The position numbers were made by a program, and so were the translations under genes. Below, piece by piece: positions 9,657 through 21,640 of a DNA stretch of 64,000 nucleotides. The notes under the pieces were generated by a model. It was not told the DNA's origin, made no database searches, and saw only the letters and a program-made list of their open reading frames with translations. The stretch is from Paratinospora sagittata (lineage: Eukaryota; Streptophyta; Magnoliopsida; Ranunculales; Menispermaceae): positions 28,972,201 through 29,036,200 of the forward strand of contig CM069589.1 of assembly GCA_035771175.1 (NCBI GenBank). The letters are read 5' to 3'. Positions within the stretch are counted from its first letter, which is position 1; each line of letters opens with the position of its first letter.

Positions 9657-11357
9657 AACACCCCAAACTTAGGACTTTGATCGTCCTGAGCAAAGGGAAA
9701 ACAAAACTAAAACAAATCAATCAAACAAACTACTATCCTATTCTCAAACAAATTAAGAATTTGATTCGAAATATCATGCAAGATCATCATTATGGTCTCC
9801 AAGATCACGTTAAAAGACAATAACTCGTTGGAAAGTTTCAAGAGTCTTAGAGATGTCTAGATTTTCAATCCAACTCCTCACCTAACCTCATTTTCCATCC
9901 TCAAACACACCATCATATAATTAATCTCATAAAACCATTACTGTAATTCATAAACACGTGCAAGCAAGTATAAAGTGTAAGTGATCTCGAATAGATATAT
10001 ATAGTGAATCCCATAAGCAAATCGTTCATGTCATTTAGATTCAATAGGTCTTTCCTAGGTTGTAATGCATGGCCAGGGTTCAAAGGTAGGGAAAATTTGG
10101 AAAACATTTAAGCCCAAAACACCCTAAACACTTTGATCATTTACAACATCCACAACATCACATATAGAACCAAAACAACCCGATTGCAGCACCTATACCT
10201 CCTTCAAGTATTTGATTTTTTCATTTCATTTCCCATTCTTGTGTTTGCTTGTTTTCTTATTTTCAAAAAAACAACTACACCCCCAAACTTATTTTTTTCC
10301 ATACTCATGGGCTTAACATCCTTTCCTTCTCTTTTTCAATTGCTTTTCTTTTTCAATAAAACTCATAAACAAACTTCACATTTTTTGCTTCTTTTTTACC
10401 CTTTTTATTCACTTTTCTTTCCCATTGTTCTTTCATCCAAATAGTAACGCCCCAACATGATCAAAGTGAATACGGTACATAGGTTGAAAAAAAGAGAAAT
10501 TAACATGATAAGCTCAAATTTCCTGATGTATAGGTAACCAAGAAAAGGATATTCAGCTCAAAATGGGAACTATGGATACAATAAAAAGTAAGGTCGGCTA
10601 TTTGGCTCAAACTTATCCAAACATGGCCTAAATCATCTCCCTCATGGCATGCTCTCTAGGATTTCGCTTCAGATGATAATCAAACTTATTCTAGGATTTC
10701 TAGAGATCTAATATATATAACTTTACTTGCACAAATCCAATCCAAGCAAGTCATGATTCCACAAAATCAACCACACTAGACATGTAAATAATTCCCAACA
10801 AAGCAGAGTTCAAAGTTGGATCAAGCACACAAACTTATAAGTTACTCACTACATTCTCCTAGAATCATTTTCATGTACATGTTCTCTTATCATTGGCCAT
10901 TCAGAAAAATAAAACTAATTGAATCAAATCAGAATTTGTAAGATCATAGGATATCCTAACCTAAAACTACTATATCTTCACCATGACAAGTCAAAAATTA
11001 AAACTCTCCCCTCTAAACTTAAAACAAGCATTGTCCCTAATGCTTCACAATAAGAATAAAAACAGAGCATGGATGTAAATAAAATAAGGAGAGGTTTAGA
11101 AAACCCCCTTTAACCCAAAGGGTGGAAGTCTCCACATAAGCTCTCCATCCTTTCCATGTAGCTCGAATAGGGACCTCCAAACGCGTTTTAGAACCTGGAC
11201 AGGAAAAGAAACAGACTCATTAATGGTAAGAAACTCAAACCTATACTACAATGACTAACATAAAGAAATAAATAAATAAATAAAACTACAAAACTGACGG
11301 GTTGCCTCCCAACAAGTGCTTGGTTTAAAGTCCTCAGCCCGACTTCGTTCAAGCTCC
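9657..11357 (-). other. 3' noncoding region of the reverse Athila element
   Basis: On the reverse strand it runs from the end of integrase to the polypurine tract (CTAAGTTTGGGGTGTT at 9657-9672). Near 11297-11330 is AAGCACTTGTTGGGAGGCAACCC in pieces (GGGAGGCAACCC is diagnostic), a sequence commonly found just after pol in Athila elements and present in the plus-strand Athila copy near 47190. No env-like ORF is visible here. Confidence 0.65.
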
Positions 11358-12607
11358 TCAATTAAGGTCCTCGAAGTATAAATCATCCTCATGTGTGAGC
11401 TCGCTTTCATAGTAGTGTTTCACTCGATGTCCATTGACTCTAAAAAGAAAGTCGTCTTTGCTACGTAACTCGATTGTGCCATATGGAAACACCTTTGCAA
11501 TAGTGAAAGGCCCCAACCATCTAGACTTCAATTTACCAGAAAACAATGTCAACCTTGAATTGTAAAGAAGAACCTCTTGTCCTGGCTTGAACTCCCGCTT
11601 ATCTATCATCTTGTCATGCCATTTCTTTGTTTTCTCCTTGTATACCTTGGCCTTCTCATAGGCATCTTGGCGGAATTCATCCATCTCATTCAGTTGGAGA
11701 AGTCTTTGGTCACCGGATGCCTTCAAATCATAATTCAACTTCTTAACATCCCAGAAAGCACAATGTTCCAACTCGACCGATAAGTGGCATGCTTTCCCGA
11801 ACACCAAACGATACGGAGACATCACAATGGGTGTCTTAAAAGTTGTTCTATATGCCTATAAAGTGTTATCGAGCTTCAAAGCCCAATCCTTTCTTTTGGT
11901 GTTCACGGTCTTCTCTAGGATTTGCTTCACCTCCCAGTTACTAATCTCAGCTTGTCCATTGCTTTGAGGATGGTAGGCCATGGCAACCTTGTGTTTCACC
12001 CCATACTTGGCAAGTAATGCATTAAAAAGTTTGTTGCAAAAGTGGGATCCTTCTTCACTAATAATTGCCCGAGGAATGCCAAAGCGTGTAAAAATTGGCC
12101 TTTGAAGGAACTTCAATACTATCCTTGCATCATTAGTGGTTGTGCCAATTGCTTCCACCCACTTTGACACATAATCCACAGCCAAGAGAATGTACATCTT
12201 CCCACATGAAGAGGGAAACGGGCCCATGAAGTCTATATCCCAAACATCAAATAGCTCCACCTCTAAGATATTCGTCAAGGTTGCTCGTGTCTCCTCGAAA
12301 TAGTACCAAGACGTTGGCATTGGTCACAAGTTTTCACAAAAGCATAACTGTCCCGAAACAATATAAGCCAATAAAACCCACTTTGAATAACCTTTGTCGT
12401 TGTCCGTGTAACCCCGAAATGACCACCAATATGGAGAGGAGTGGCAATCATGGAGAATGGGCTGCACTTCCTCCTCTGGTACACACTTCCTAATGATTTG
12501 ATCATTGCACCTCTTAAATAGCAAGTGTTCATCCCAAAGGTAAAAGCAAAAATCATGTAGAAATTTCTTCTTCCTTGCATATGATATATCCGGAGGTAAG
12601 ACACCAC
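11358..12607 (-). pseudogene. Athila integrase (zinc finger, core and C-terminus), frameshifted
   Basis: Reverse strand, three pieces. 12607-12275 carries [10 protein letters not shown] and CDQCQR, the HHCC zinc-binding region. 12320-11856 carries the catalytic core: [12 protein letters not shown] (first Asp), [12 protein letters not shown] where the second catalytic position usually reads ISDGGSHF, and HPQSNGQAE (Glu). 11825-11358 is the C-terminal part beginning [14 protein letters not shown], in the same frame as the core after one TAG. The Asp to Glu change at the second catalytic position plus the stops make it inactive. Confidence 0.85.
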
Positions 12608-13091
12608 TAGCCAAGTAATTCACATAGTCGGCATACCATGGAAGTTTTGCAAATATCCCGTACAATTGTTCATCTGGAAATGTTTCCAATATAGGCACAC
12701 CATCATCTTTCTCATCTAGTTGTAGCCGAGATAAGCGATTCGCAACTACGTTCTCACTTCCCTTCTTATCTCTAATTTCCATATCAAATTCTTGAAGTAA
12801 GAGGACCCATCGAATCAACTGAGGCTTTGCATCCTTTTTCTCAAACAAGTAGCGGATGGTGGCATGGTCGGTGTATACAATCACTTTAGACCCAATGATG
12901 TAGGATCTAAACTTATCACAAACAAAGACCACCGCGAGAAATTCCTTCTCGGTTGTGGTGTAATTTTGTTGAGCCCCATCAAGTGTCCTACTCGCATAGT
13001 AGATAGCCCGAAGCATCTTCTCCCTTCTTTGTCCAAGAACCGCTCCCACTGCATAGTGTCTCGCATCACACATGATCTCGAACGGTTCACT
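12608..13091 (-). pseudogene. Athila RNase H domain
   Basis: The reverse-strand frame contains [55 protein letters not shown] and the downstream [20 protein letters not shown] block. These correspond to the DAS..G.GA.L, TEKE and TDH motifs of Ty3/Gypsy RNase H. It joins the RT segment in the same frame through one TAG at 13092-13094. A frameshift near 12460-12490 breaks the link to the integrase zinc finger. Confidence 0.85.
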
Positions 13092-14179
13092 CTAATCTGG
13101 TATCACCATGAAAGGTGCTGATATCAAAGCTGTCTTGATCAACTCTAAAGCTTTCTCACAATGCTCATCAAACACAAATGGAGTCTCTTTCTCAAGTAGG
13201 TTGCAAAGGGGCTTTGCTATCTTGGAAAAGTCCTTTATACATCTTCTATAAAACCCCGCATGCCCAAAGAAACTCCTTATGTCCTTAACACTCTTCAGAT
13301 GTGGAAGCTTCTCAATAGTGCAAATCTTTACCTTGTCTACCTCAAGTTCCTTAGACAAAATTCGGCGTCCAAGAACAATCCCCTCATGCACCATGAAGTG
13401 ACACTTTTCCCATTTAAGCACAAGATTTGTTTCTTCACACCTCTTCAACACAAGGGAAAGGTTATGTAAACAATGATCAAATGAGGATCCAAAAACTGAA
13501 AAATCATCCATGAAGACTTCCATGATATCCTCCACCAAATCAGAAAATATAGCCATCATGCACCGTTAAAAAGTCGTTGGGGCATTGCATAATCCAAACG
13601 ACATACGCCGAAACGCAAAAGTACCATACGGGCAAGTGAATGTAGTCTTCTCTTGATCCTCTGGGGCTGCTTATACCCCGAATACCCATCTAAAAAGTAA
13701 TAGTAATGGAAACCCTCCAACCGACCTAACATCTGATCAATAAAAGGAAGGGGAAAGTGATCCTTCCTTGTGGCCTTGTTGAGCTTATGATAGTCTATGC
13801 ATACTCTCCAGCCTGTCACTGTTCTAGTCGAAATCAGTTCATTCTTGTCATTCATGACCACAGTCATACCCCCTTTCTTAGGCACCACTTGAACCGGACT
13901 TACCCATGAATTATCCGAAATGGCGTATATGATACCCGCCTTGATGCACTTTAATATTTCAGCTTTCACAACCTCCTTCATGGGTAGCTTTAGCCTTCTT
14001 TGATGTTCAATTGATGGCTTGTAAGATTCCTCCATCAAGATCTTGTGCATACAAATGGAGGGACTTATCCCCTTGATGTCAGCTATGGACCACCCTAAAG
14101 CGGACTTGTACTCTATCAAGATGCGTAATAGCTTCTCCACTTCCACACTAGACAAAGCCGATGATATGATGACCGGCAT
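13092..14179 (-). pseudogene. Athila reverse transcriptase
   Basis: The first segment has SPVQVVPKKGGMTVV, GWRVCIDYHKLNKATRKDHFPLPFIDQML and FLDGYSGY. A frameshift near 13670 disrupts the region that normally reads FGLCNAP. The second segment (13559-13092) has the catalytic box FMDD at 13503-13514 in the context IMEVFMDDFSVFG, which is typical of Athila. HAGFYRRCIKDFSKIAKPL follows, the start of the connection to RNase H. The protein would be a replicative polymerase, but this copy is interrupted. Confidence 0.88.
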
Positions 14180-14902
14180 AGTATACTTCTATCCCAAAAA
14201 TGCATAACGAAGGTGCTCCGGTAAGGGCTTAAACTCCGACGAAGATTCTAATGACTCGGGTGGCGAAGAAACTTCAATATCTTCCGCTTCGGCGATTGTC
14301 CTTGTAGGATTGTGGGCTTCAAGAGCTAAGGCATAATTCTGGACATCATCATGAGAGGCCTCATCTCTAGATACCGAACTCACAAGACACTTCTCTAAAG
14401 GATCTCCTAGTGTAGCCTCCTCATGTACCTCAGTCACACATGCATCCACCATTTCGGCTACATCTATCCGATGACATGTGTTCCCCTCAGATGGGAATTT
14501 AATGGTCTTGTATATATTAAACAACACTTCTTCATCATTCACTCTTAGGGTAAGCTCACCACGTTGCACATCGATCAAAGCTCTCCCGGTAGCTAAGAAT
14601 GGTCGCCCAAGTATAAGAGGGATATCACTATCTTCTTCCATATCCAAAACAACGAAATCCACTGGGAAGATGAACTTATCCACCTTCACTAGCACGTCCT
14701 CAATAATACCCTGAGGGTATGTAAGTGTTCGATCCTCTAGTTGCAAAGATATCGAAGCCGTCTTCACCTCGCCAAGCCCCAGTTTCCTAAAAATTGACAA
14801 AGGCATCAAGTTAATGTTAGCACCCAAATCACATAAAGCTTTATTAAAATTCAAGGAACCAATGGTGCAAGGTATAGTGAAACTCCCTGGATCTTTTAGC
14901 TT
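14180..14902 (-). pseudogene. Athila protease region
   Basis: Reverse strand; KLKDPGSFTIPCTIG precedes the active-site block LCDLGANINLMPLSIFRKLG and then DIPLILGRPFLATGRALIDV. Athila-type proteases use this DLGA form in place of DSGA. One TAG at 14189 separates it from RT in the same frame. The upstream gag is missing: at about 14902 the frame runs into Tekay LTR sequence, so the element is truncated there. Confidence 0.85.
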
Positions 14903-15416
14903 TTGTACATGAATCCAGGGCATGGTTCCTGAGGAGGGACGTACAATAAGAACTTGGCTACACATGGAGATGGACTTCTGTACTTGAACTTAGGCGATGT
15001 ACAATCACGGAACCATTACTAGACGGTCTCATGCATACATAAATGTTGTATTGATTATGATGCTTGTTGTGTTTATGTGATATTTGATTATGAAGTTTCC
15101 TTTATTAATTGTTATATTCACGAACTATTTTACCCACTGGGCGAGTAGCTCACCCCGTTGTTATCCAATTTTTCTTAGGAGATTAGAATGGACTGGGTAG
15201 AGGTTTTTGGGCCCACATTTTGTAACCCTTTGTTTATTCATTGGGGTTTTGGGAGGATGTTCCCTTACTATTTTACGTACAAAAGTATATTCTGAAATTA
15301 ATGAAATCATACTTGTACATAATTGTGTTCCTGCACACTCAGTTATTGTTATAATGCATTCGCGCCCCGTCTGTGAGTGCTCTGCCGGTTAAGGCGCGTC
15401 CGGGCGGGGTGTGACA
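14903..15416 (+). mobile_element. 5' LTR of the Tekay-like element, right part
   Basis: From GTACATGAATCCAGGGC the sequence follows the 3' LTR (24395-24912) to its end in GGGCGGGGTGTGACA at 15416. Together with 4304-5119 it makes about 1.33 kb, close to the 1.36 kb of the 3' LTR. Roughly a dozen bases appear lost at the junction. Confidence 0.8.
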
Positions 15417-15421
15417 TTTAA

Positions 15422-15433
15422 TGGTATCAGAGA
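15422..15433 (+). other. Primer-binding site, initiator Met tRNA type
   Basis: TGGTATCAGAGA lies five bases after the LTR end at 15416. TGGTATCAGAGC is the usual complement of the plant initiator methionine tRNA 3' end. Confidence 0.85.
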
Positions 15434-15632
15434 GAAAGATCCACGGCCCGCCCCAGTCCACCAATTAGGAGAAGAAAATTTAAAATTAGATATATATATA
15501 TATATATATATCTTTAGAACTATATATATAAATTATATATAGTTAAGATTTATACTAAATATATATATATCTAAATAACTATATAGTTTTATTATATAGT
15601 TAGAATTTATATATATAGTTATCATTTATGAA

Positions 15633-15669
<37 letters not shown>

Positions 15670-15789
15670 AGATTTATATATATATCCATATATCTACGTA
15701 TATATGAGATATACATATATATAACTTGTTGCTAATGAAAAATTTGGATTCATTAGTGGCATAAACATTAAGAGGAAAAATAGAAAATA
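15434..15789 (+). repeat. Leader with (AT)n microsatellite
   Basis: 15485-15730 is almost wholly TA repeats broken by short AACTATATAG and TTAAGATTTATA words. There is no gene. The block separates the primer site from the first ORF. Confidence 0.75.
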
Positions 15790-17420
15790 TTGTCCAAAAG
15801 ACAAGGCATAAATCTTAAAGATGTTAGGAATATATTTTGTGTATTTCACAAGTTTTATCTTCCTTTCAGCAAGATAATGGCCTCAAGTGAAGGAACGACT
15901 TCCGGTAGTCGAGAACCGATTTCCAAAAGACTTACAAAACTTTCCAAATGGGAGGTTATAACTATGAGGAGTATCAACAATAGAGATCTCCACCTCCGTC
16001 CTATCCTTCACGAAAAACTCTCAAAGCGGGGGTGGTTGAATATAACAAACGTTGAGGGTTACGCCTCCTTCAACTTGGTGAAGTATTTTTACGAATCCAT
16101 GAATTGTGTGGGACTTCAAGAAGATGGCATCACTCCTGTCTTGGAGACAATGATCAAGGAAGTAAAGATTTCCATTAGCGTCGAAACTATTTCACGACTT
16201 ATGAAAATCCCAATAGGAGAAAAGATCATTGATCCACACAAACCCCAAACGGTTGCAGAGATCACAGAATCCAAAGAACAGTTGTTCAATTTCCTTGCCT
16301 ACAAGCCATACACCCAAATGACGTACGCCCACCTCCCAAATAATCTCCTTAAACCACCTCTTATCGACCTTGGGAAAATCATATTCGACAACATCTTGTC
16401 GGAATTGGTGACTAGAGGATCCATGACAAGAGCTCAACTTCTTATGCTATACTGCTTAGAAAAAGGAATCTCTGTCTTCCTACATCACATTCTCATCTAG
16501 CAAATGTTGCGGGTGATTCAAAATCCTATAATGAAGGAGCTTCTCGGCTATGAAGTCTTGATCATGAGGATGCTTTGGGAGGCAAACATCAATACTTTTG
16601 ATGAATCTTGGAAACAAATCACTAATGTTGTTACGTTATCCTCCATCTCCAAAACTTTTGTCTCAAGGGGAGGGGTGACTGACGAAGAAATTTTTGGCGT
16701 GACTTCAAGGGAAAATAGCAGAAGAGCTAGAGATAACAATGGATGTTGTCAACAAAAAAGTCAACGCAAGATTCCAATTAGGGAAGTACCAGTCAATAAA
16801 CCAAACCAGAACACAACAACAGACCCAGCCCCGAATAATGGTCAAACCGATCATCTATTCTCCAAGGATGATCTCTTTGGCAACCTGGGTCAACCTCAAC
16901 CAAATCAGAATGGACAGGGAATTCCAACGAATCCACCTTCCTGGAACCTCCCAACCCAAGGAAATACAACGTACCAAAGGTTTCCAACTCTTGAGGTACC
17001 ATGTCATCCAGTTCAACAAGTTCCTGTGAACCAACCGCAATAAAATTGGACGGCACCAAACTTGTTCGACTCTTTCAAAATTGTTCGACTCAGACATATT
17101 CAACCGTCTAAGAGGTCCCAGTTAGGGAGACTTCATATAATCAAACTAACTACCCTCCACCTATGAGTTAACCATACAACCAACATTTTCCACCAATGCC
17201 TACAGTCTATCCTTTACCTATGGGACGAACAACCTACCAACCACCAATGGGACAACTGAAAAATTCATTTGGCCAGTTAAATGTGATTGTATCTAGTCTT
17301 GCTCGGATGCAAGAGACCCAGAATGTTTTGATAACATGTGCGAAAAGCATGGTAAAAGAGCGAACATCTTCTTACCGTTTTCCTGGTAGTCGTTCTGTAA
17401 CTAAAAGAAGTTCTAGGAAA
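15790..17420 (+). pseudogene. Transposase_32-like ('putative plant transposon protein') ORF upstream of gag
   Basis: 15790-17043 is one frame broken only by TAG at 16498-16500 and it is preceded by another Met at about 15871 (MASSEGTTSGS). The middle reads KRGWLNITNVEGYASFNLVK...FYESM and SVETISRLMKIPIGE, the pattern of the plant transposase_32 family found as an extra ORF in Athila and other elements. A Pro/Gln/Asn-rich tail follows, then, after a frame change, a YPLPMGRTTYQPPMG segment and a basic Ser/Arg end (about 17400). Tekay elements normally have gag directly after the leader, so this ORF is out of place. Function unknown; host gene origin is less likely. Confidence 0.6.
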
Positions 17421-17486
17421 AGTAGCAGTAGGCAAAAAAAATTAGGAATGATTACTGGCATTGTAATTATATTTTTTTATATATAA

Positions 17487-18229
17487 ATGAAATATTTGTT
17501 TGAGACTATGTTTGGTGGGCCAATTTACAACCATTCTTTCTTTTGTATCACTAACTTTATAGTGGTATGGGACACAATAAAATTGGAAGATACTAAATAA
17601 AATGTGGAAGTAAGAAAACTCACGACCTTGTGTGAAAAGATACATCTGGGGAAAGCTGAATTACTAACATTATCACCAAGTTTAAACGGTATGGGACAGG
17701 TAAACTTGGGCGATACTATTAGTGAACTCCTCTCCCGTCAATGTTTCGTAGAGACCATGTTCTTACAACTTAACTTGGTTGAAACCCTTATTACCAAATT
17801 CATGTGGTATAGGACACACGAATTTGGATAATAGTCGAAAAGACTAAGCGAAAGAGTTTGAATACATAAGATTGCGATAGAACGTTAGATTATGATACTT
17901 GCCGAGGCAAATCTTAGAATTTCTATGACTCGTATGGATTTTCAAAAAAATATATATGTATGTTCACAAAAAACCATAACCAAAACATTTGAAATACTTG
18001 CAAAGTTTTATACTTATTATATGAACACTCTAACCTTGTTTTACACCATGGCCAAACATACGAGGCACATAAGATTCTTTGATTCCTCAACAAAAACCTT
18101 ACACCATACCTAGAAAAATATGTGGTTTTATATTGCAGTACTCTCGAACTTATTGCTGAGAATATCATAACATTATACTTGGCTACAGTTCCTTAATCAT
18201 GGTTTTATTTTCTCCTTGCCAGTGAGAAA
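17487..18229 (+). repeat. Gag leader with degenerate 120-bp repeat
   Basis: Three related blocks carry GTGGTATGGGACACA...ATTGGAAGATACTA or close variants at about 17561, 17682 and 17803, so the spacing is near 120 bp. Between them the sequence is weakly similar. No gene is apparent. The region ends just before the gag start at 18230. Confidence 0.5.
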
Positions 18230-20240
18230 ATGCAAACTAGGAAGAGAGGAAGGTCACACACAGTCCGTCCAACAGAGGAGGCACCTGCTGTAGTTCAAAA
18301 TTAGAAATTGCCGCCTCCGAGGACAGAGCAGGCCACACATGACACTACCACTACTTCTGGGCAGGAAGTGCCACCTCAGCCCACATCTTTTGTCATGCCT
18401 TCGAGCATAGAAGTATTTTTCACCGAATTTATTGAGGCGATGAAGGTAACTGTTCAGACAGTCGTTCGTGAGACTACGACCAACCAAGTAGTTACTATAC
18501 AAGCGCCTATACGATCTGGGTCGGAGAGCCAAACCGGCCAGATCACAATCAAGAGGTTATAGCCCCTTACTTTTGCTGGCACCATTGATGCGAAGGAGGC
18601 GCAGAAATGGCTTGATGAGTCAAAGAAGGCTCTTGAGGCGATAAGAGTCGATGAGGGTCGAAAGATTCCACTTGCGTCCTACCAAATTGTTGGTAGGGCA
18701 AATACTTGGTGGATAACAGTAAAGGAAGACCCAAGGGTCAATACCGCGGACATGACTTAGCAGTAGTTCGAGTCATTGTTCATTGATGAGTACTTCCCCG
18801 GCGTTGTGAAGAGGCAGAAGCACCAGGAGTTCGCCAGGCTATACCAGGGCAACATGATAGTTAGAGAGTATGTTATCAGGTTCAAAGAATTATCGTTCTA
18901 CTCTCTCTCCACCACCTCAACAGAGCAAGATAAGACCAAGAAATTCTACAACGGCCTTCGTCTTGACATCCGACAAGCCCTATCGATCTTGGATCTCATG
19001 ATTTACAGGGAGGTTGTTGACAAGGCCATGAGCTTTGAACAGGAACAGAAAATGAATAGGGAAAAATGGCCTACAACATTTTCCCAATAGGGCTCGCAGC
19101 AAGGCAACACGTAGAAGCCCTACTATAATCAAAACCCAGCCCTCTCATCCCCTGTTTAGAAGAATGAGGCCACGGCACCTCTGGCTGAACCGTCTAACCC
19201 TGGCCATCAGGGTTTTTGCAATTAAGGCCGAGGAGGTCATAATGGAAGGGGTGGCCGTCAAAATGGCAATGGAAAGGGTGGTGGTCAGCACCACCATCAA
19301 CATGGCCATCAGAACCAGCAAAAAGCGCCTCAGCAGCAAAGGCCAACTTGTTATAACTGCGGCCAACAGGGCCATGTAAGAAATGTCTGCCCCTACCCTC
19401 AGCAACTGCGGCAACCTATTCCCGTTGTTCCTGTCCAACAAGCCTCACCTGTTGCTAATGCCCAACCTAGGCAGAACCAGCAGAACCAGGGCAGAGCGTT
19501 TGCTATCGCTCAATAACCCCTCCCAGACAACAATGTAGTCGAAGGTACATTTTTCTTGTTCAATACAATGGTGCATGTCTTGTTCGATTCGGGTGCTACG
19601 CATTCCTTTATATCTTCTGCATTGGTAAGGCATTTAGGGTTGCATCCTGAACCCACAGACATCACAATCCATGTCACATAACCATTAGGATCTGGTACTG
19701 GCGTGAATTTGCAGTATTCTCGATGTAAGCTTCGAATGTCAGAACAGATAATATATGCAGATCTCTTTACGATGGATATTGAAGACTTTAACATCATCCT
19801 CGGCATGGACTTGCTCGTACCTCTAAATGCAAAGATCGATTGTTTGAAGAAGCAAGTTCAGTTATCCGTGCCTACTGGGGAGTTTGTTAAGATTCAGGGA
19901 ATGGGGAAATGGAAACACAACTCAACTGTTGCACTTCTCAAGGCACAGCTTCGAGCTCTATCCCTTGGTGATGACAATGAATCACCAACACTGTACCCTC
20001 TCGAAGTACATGATGTCCCAATAATATCTAAATTCCCAAAGGTTTTTCTAAATAGCCTTCCTGGTCTACCTCCGGTTAGGGGATTCGAGTTTGAGATCAA
20101 ACTCATACCTGAGACTGGGCCTATCTCAATTCCACCATACAGGATGTCCAATGTCGAGCTGGTCGAGTTGGACAAGCAACTAAAAGAGTTGGAGAGTAAT
20201 GGCTTCATCAGGAAAAGTTCATCACCCTGGGGCGTTCCAG
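18230..20240 (+). pseudogene. Tekay-like gag and protease
   Basis: A single frame from MQTRKRGRS to about 20235, interrupted by several stops but not shifted. Gag has LASYQIVGRANTWW, FIDEYFPGVVKRQKHQEF and GNMIVREYVIRFKELS, the capsid signature of Ty3/Gypsy retrotrans_gag. A zinc knuckle CYNCGQQGHVRNVC (about 19349-19390) follows a Gly/His/Gln-rich linker. The protease active site is LFDSGATHSFISS with DSGA at 19586-19597, followed by NIILGMDLL. The gag shell would package the element RNA and the protease would cut the polyprotein. About ten in-frame stops make it nonfunctional. Confidence 0.88.
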
Positions 20241-21640
20241 TTCATTCACAAAAAGGATGGTTCATTACGAATTTGCATCGACTATCGCAAGTTGAATAAC
20301 ACCACCATCAAGAACAGATACCCATTACCCAGGATCGATGACTTGTTCGACCAACTTAGAGATGCCAAGTACTTCTCTAAGATTGATTTACGATCCGGTT
20401 ACCATCAACTCTAAATCAGAGAGTCGAACATTAATAAGACGGCATTCAGAACTCGGTAGGGTCATTATGAGTTCTTAGTTATGTCGTTCGGTCTAACAAA
20501 TGCACTTGCAGCGTTCATAGATTTGATGAACGGCATCTTCAGGTTATACTTAGACCGATTTGTGGTGGTCTTTGTGGATGATATCTTGATATAATCCTCA
20601 ACAGAGGAAGACCATAAGATACATCTGAGGATTGTCTTCCAGACCTTGAGAAACCACCAATTGTATGCAAAGTTGAGTAAGTGCGAATTTTGGGCGAAGT
20701 GAGTTCAATTCCTAAGCCATGTGGTTTCAGGCAACGGCATTGAGGTGGATCCTTCAAAGGTTGAAGAGGTTTTAAACTGGAAGCAGCCTACCACTGTTAG
20801 TCAAATTCAGAGTTTTCTTGGTTTGGCTGGCTACTACAAACGCTTCATCAAGGATTTCTCAAAAATTGTTGAACCTATGACCAAGCTCACTCGGAAAGAC
20901 ATACGATTCATCTGGAATCCTGCCTGTGAATCGTCATTTTAGGAATTGAATAAATGCCTCACGACAGCACCAGTACTAATCATTCCACGAAATGGAGTTG
21001 AATTTTCACTATACACCAACGCCTCTCTCCAAGGCTTAGGTGCAATACTAATGCAAGAAGGCCAAGTTGTTGCATATGCTTCGAGGCAACTTTAGATTCA
21101 TGAGGGTAATTACCCAACGCATGACTTGGAACTTGCAGTTGTCGTATTTGCACTGAAATTATGGCGTCATTACCTATACGGTTAATGGTTTGAGGTCTTC
21201 TCGGATCACAAGAGTCTTAAATACATCTACACTCAGAGAGACCTAAACCTCCACCAAAGACGATGGTTGGAATTCTTGAAAGATTATGACTTTCAACTCT
21301 AGTACCATCCCAGTAAAGCCAATGTTGTCGCAGATGCCCTGAGTAGAAAATTTTATGTTGCTTGCACTCTTAACTTCGAGACGGGGAAGTTGGCTACAGG
21401 GATGGAGAATTTTAACCTACAACTAATTGAGGAGGGAGGAACATCACGACTCTCTCAATTATCAGCCAACTCTGAGCTGGTTCGAAAGATTTCAGCAGCT
21501 CAAGCCAACGACCCTATGTTAATGGAGAAACGAGAACTTCTACTCAGCGGGCAAGACCTTCTTCACTAGTCAGTCTCTGAAGACGATACCATTTTCTACA
21601 AAAAAACATCTTTGTCTACTAAACGATCCTGAGGTTCGAA
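20241..21640 (+). pseudogene. Tekay-like reverse transcriptase and RNase H
   Basis: After a one-base shift near 20235 the frame reads [45 protein letters not shown] and the catalytic box FVDD at 20571-20582 (usual form FIDD). The connection FLGLAGYYKRFIKDFSKI is clear. RNase H shows YTNASLQGLGAILMQ, where the first catalytic Asp normally in TDAS is Asn, then [26 protein letters not shown] and PSKANVVADALSRK. At least eight stops fall in this frame. Confidence 0.88.

Noticed and set aside
10133..10444. 103-codon Phe/Leu-rich plus ORF, membrane-like
   Set aside because: T-rich noncoding sequence of the reverse Athila 3' region; composition alone produces the hydrophobic run.
15485..15730. Long AT stretch considered as a replication origin or matrix site
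   Set aside because: Simple TA microsatellite inside a retroelement leader; nothing else supports an origin.
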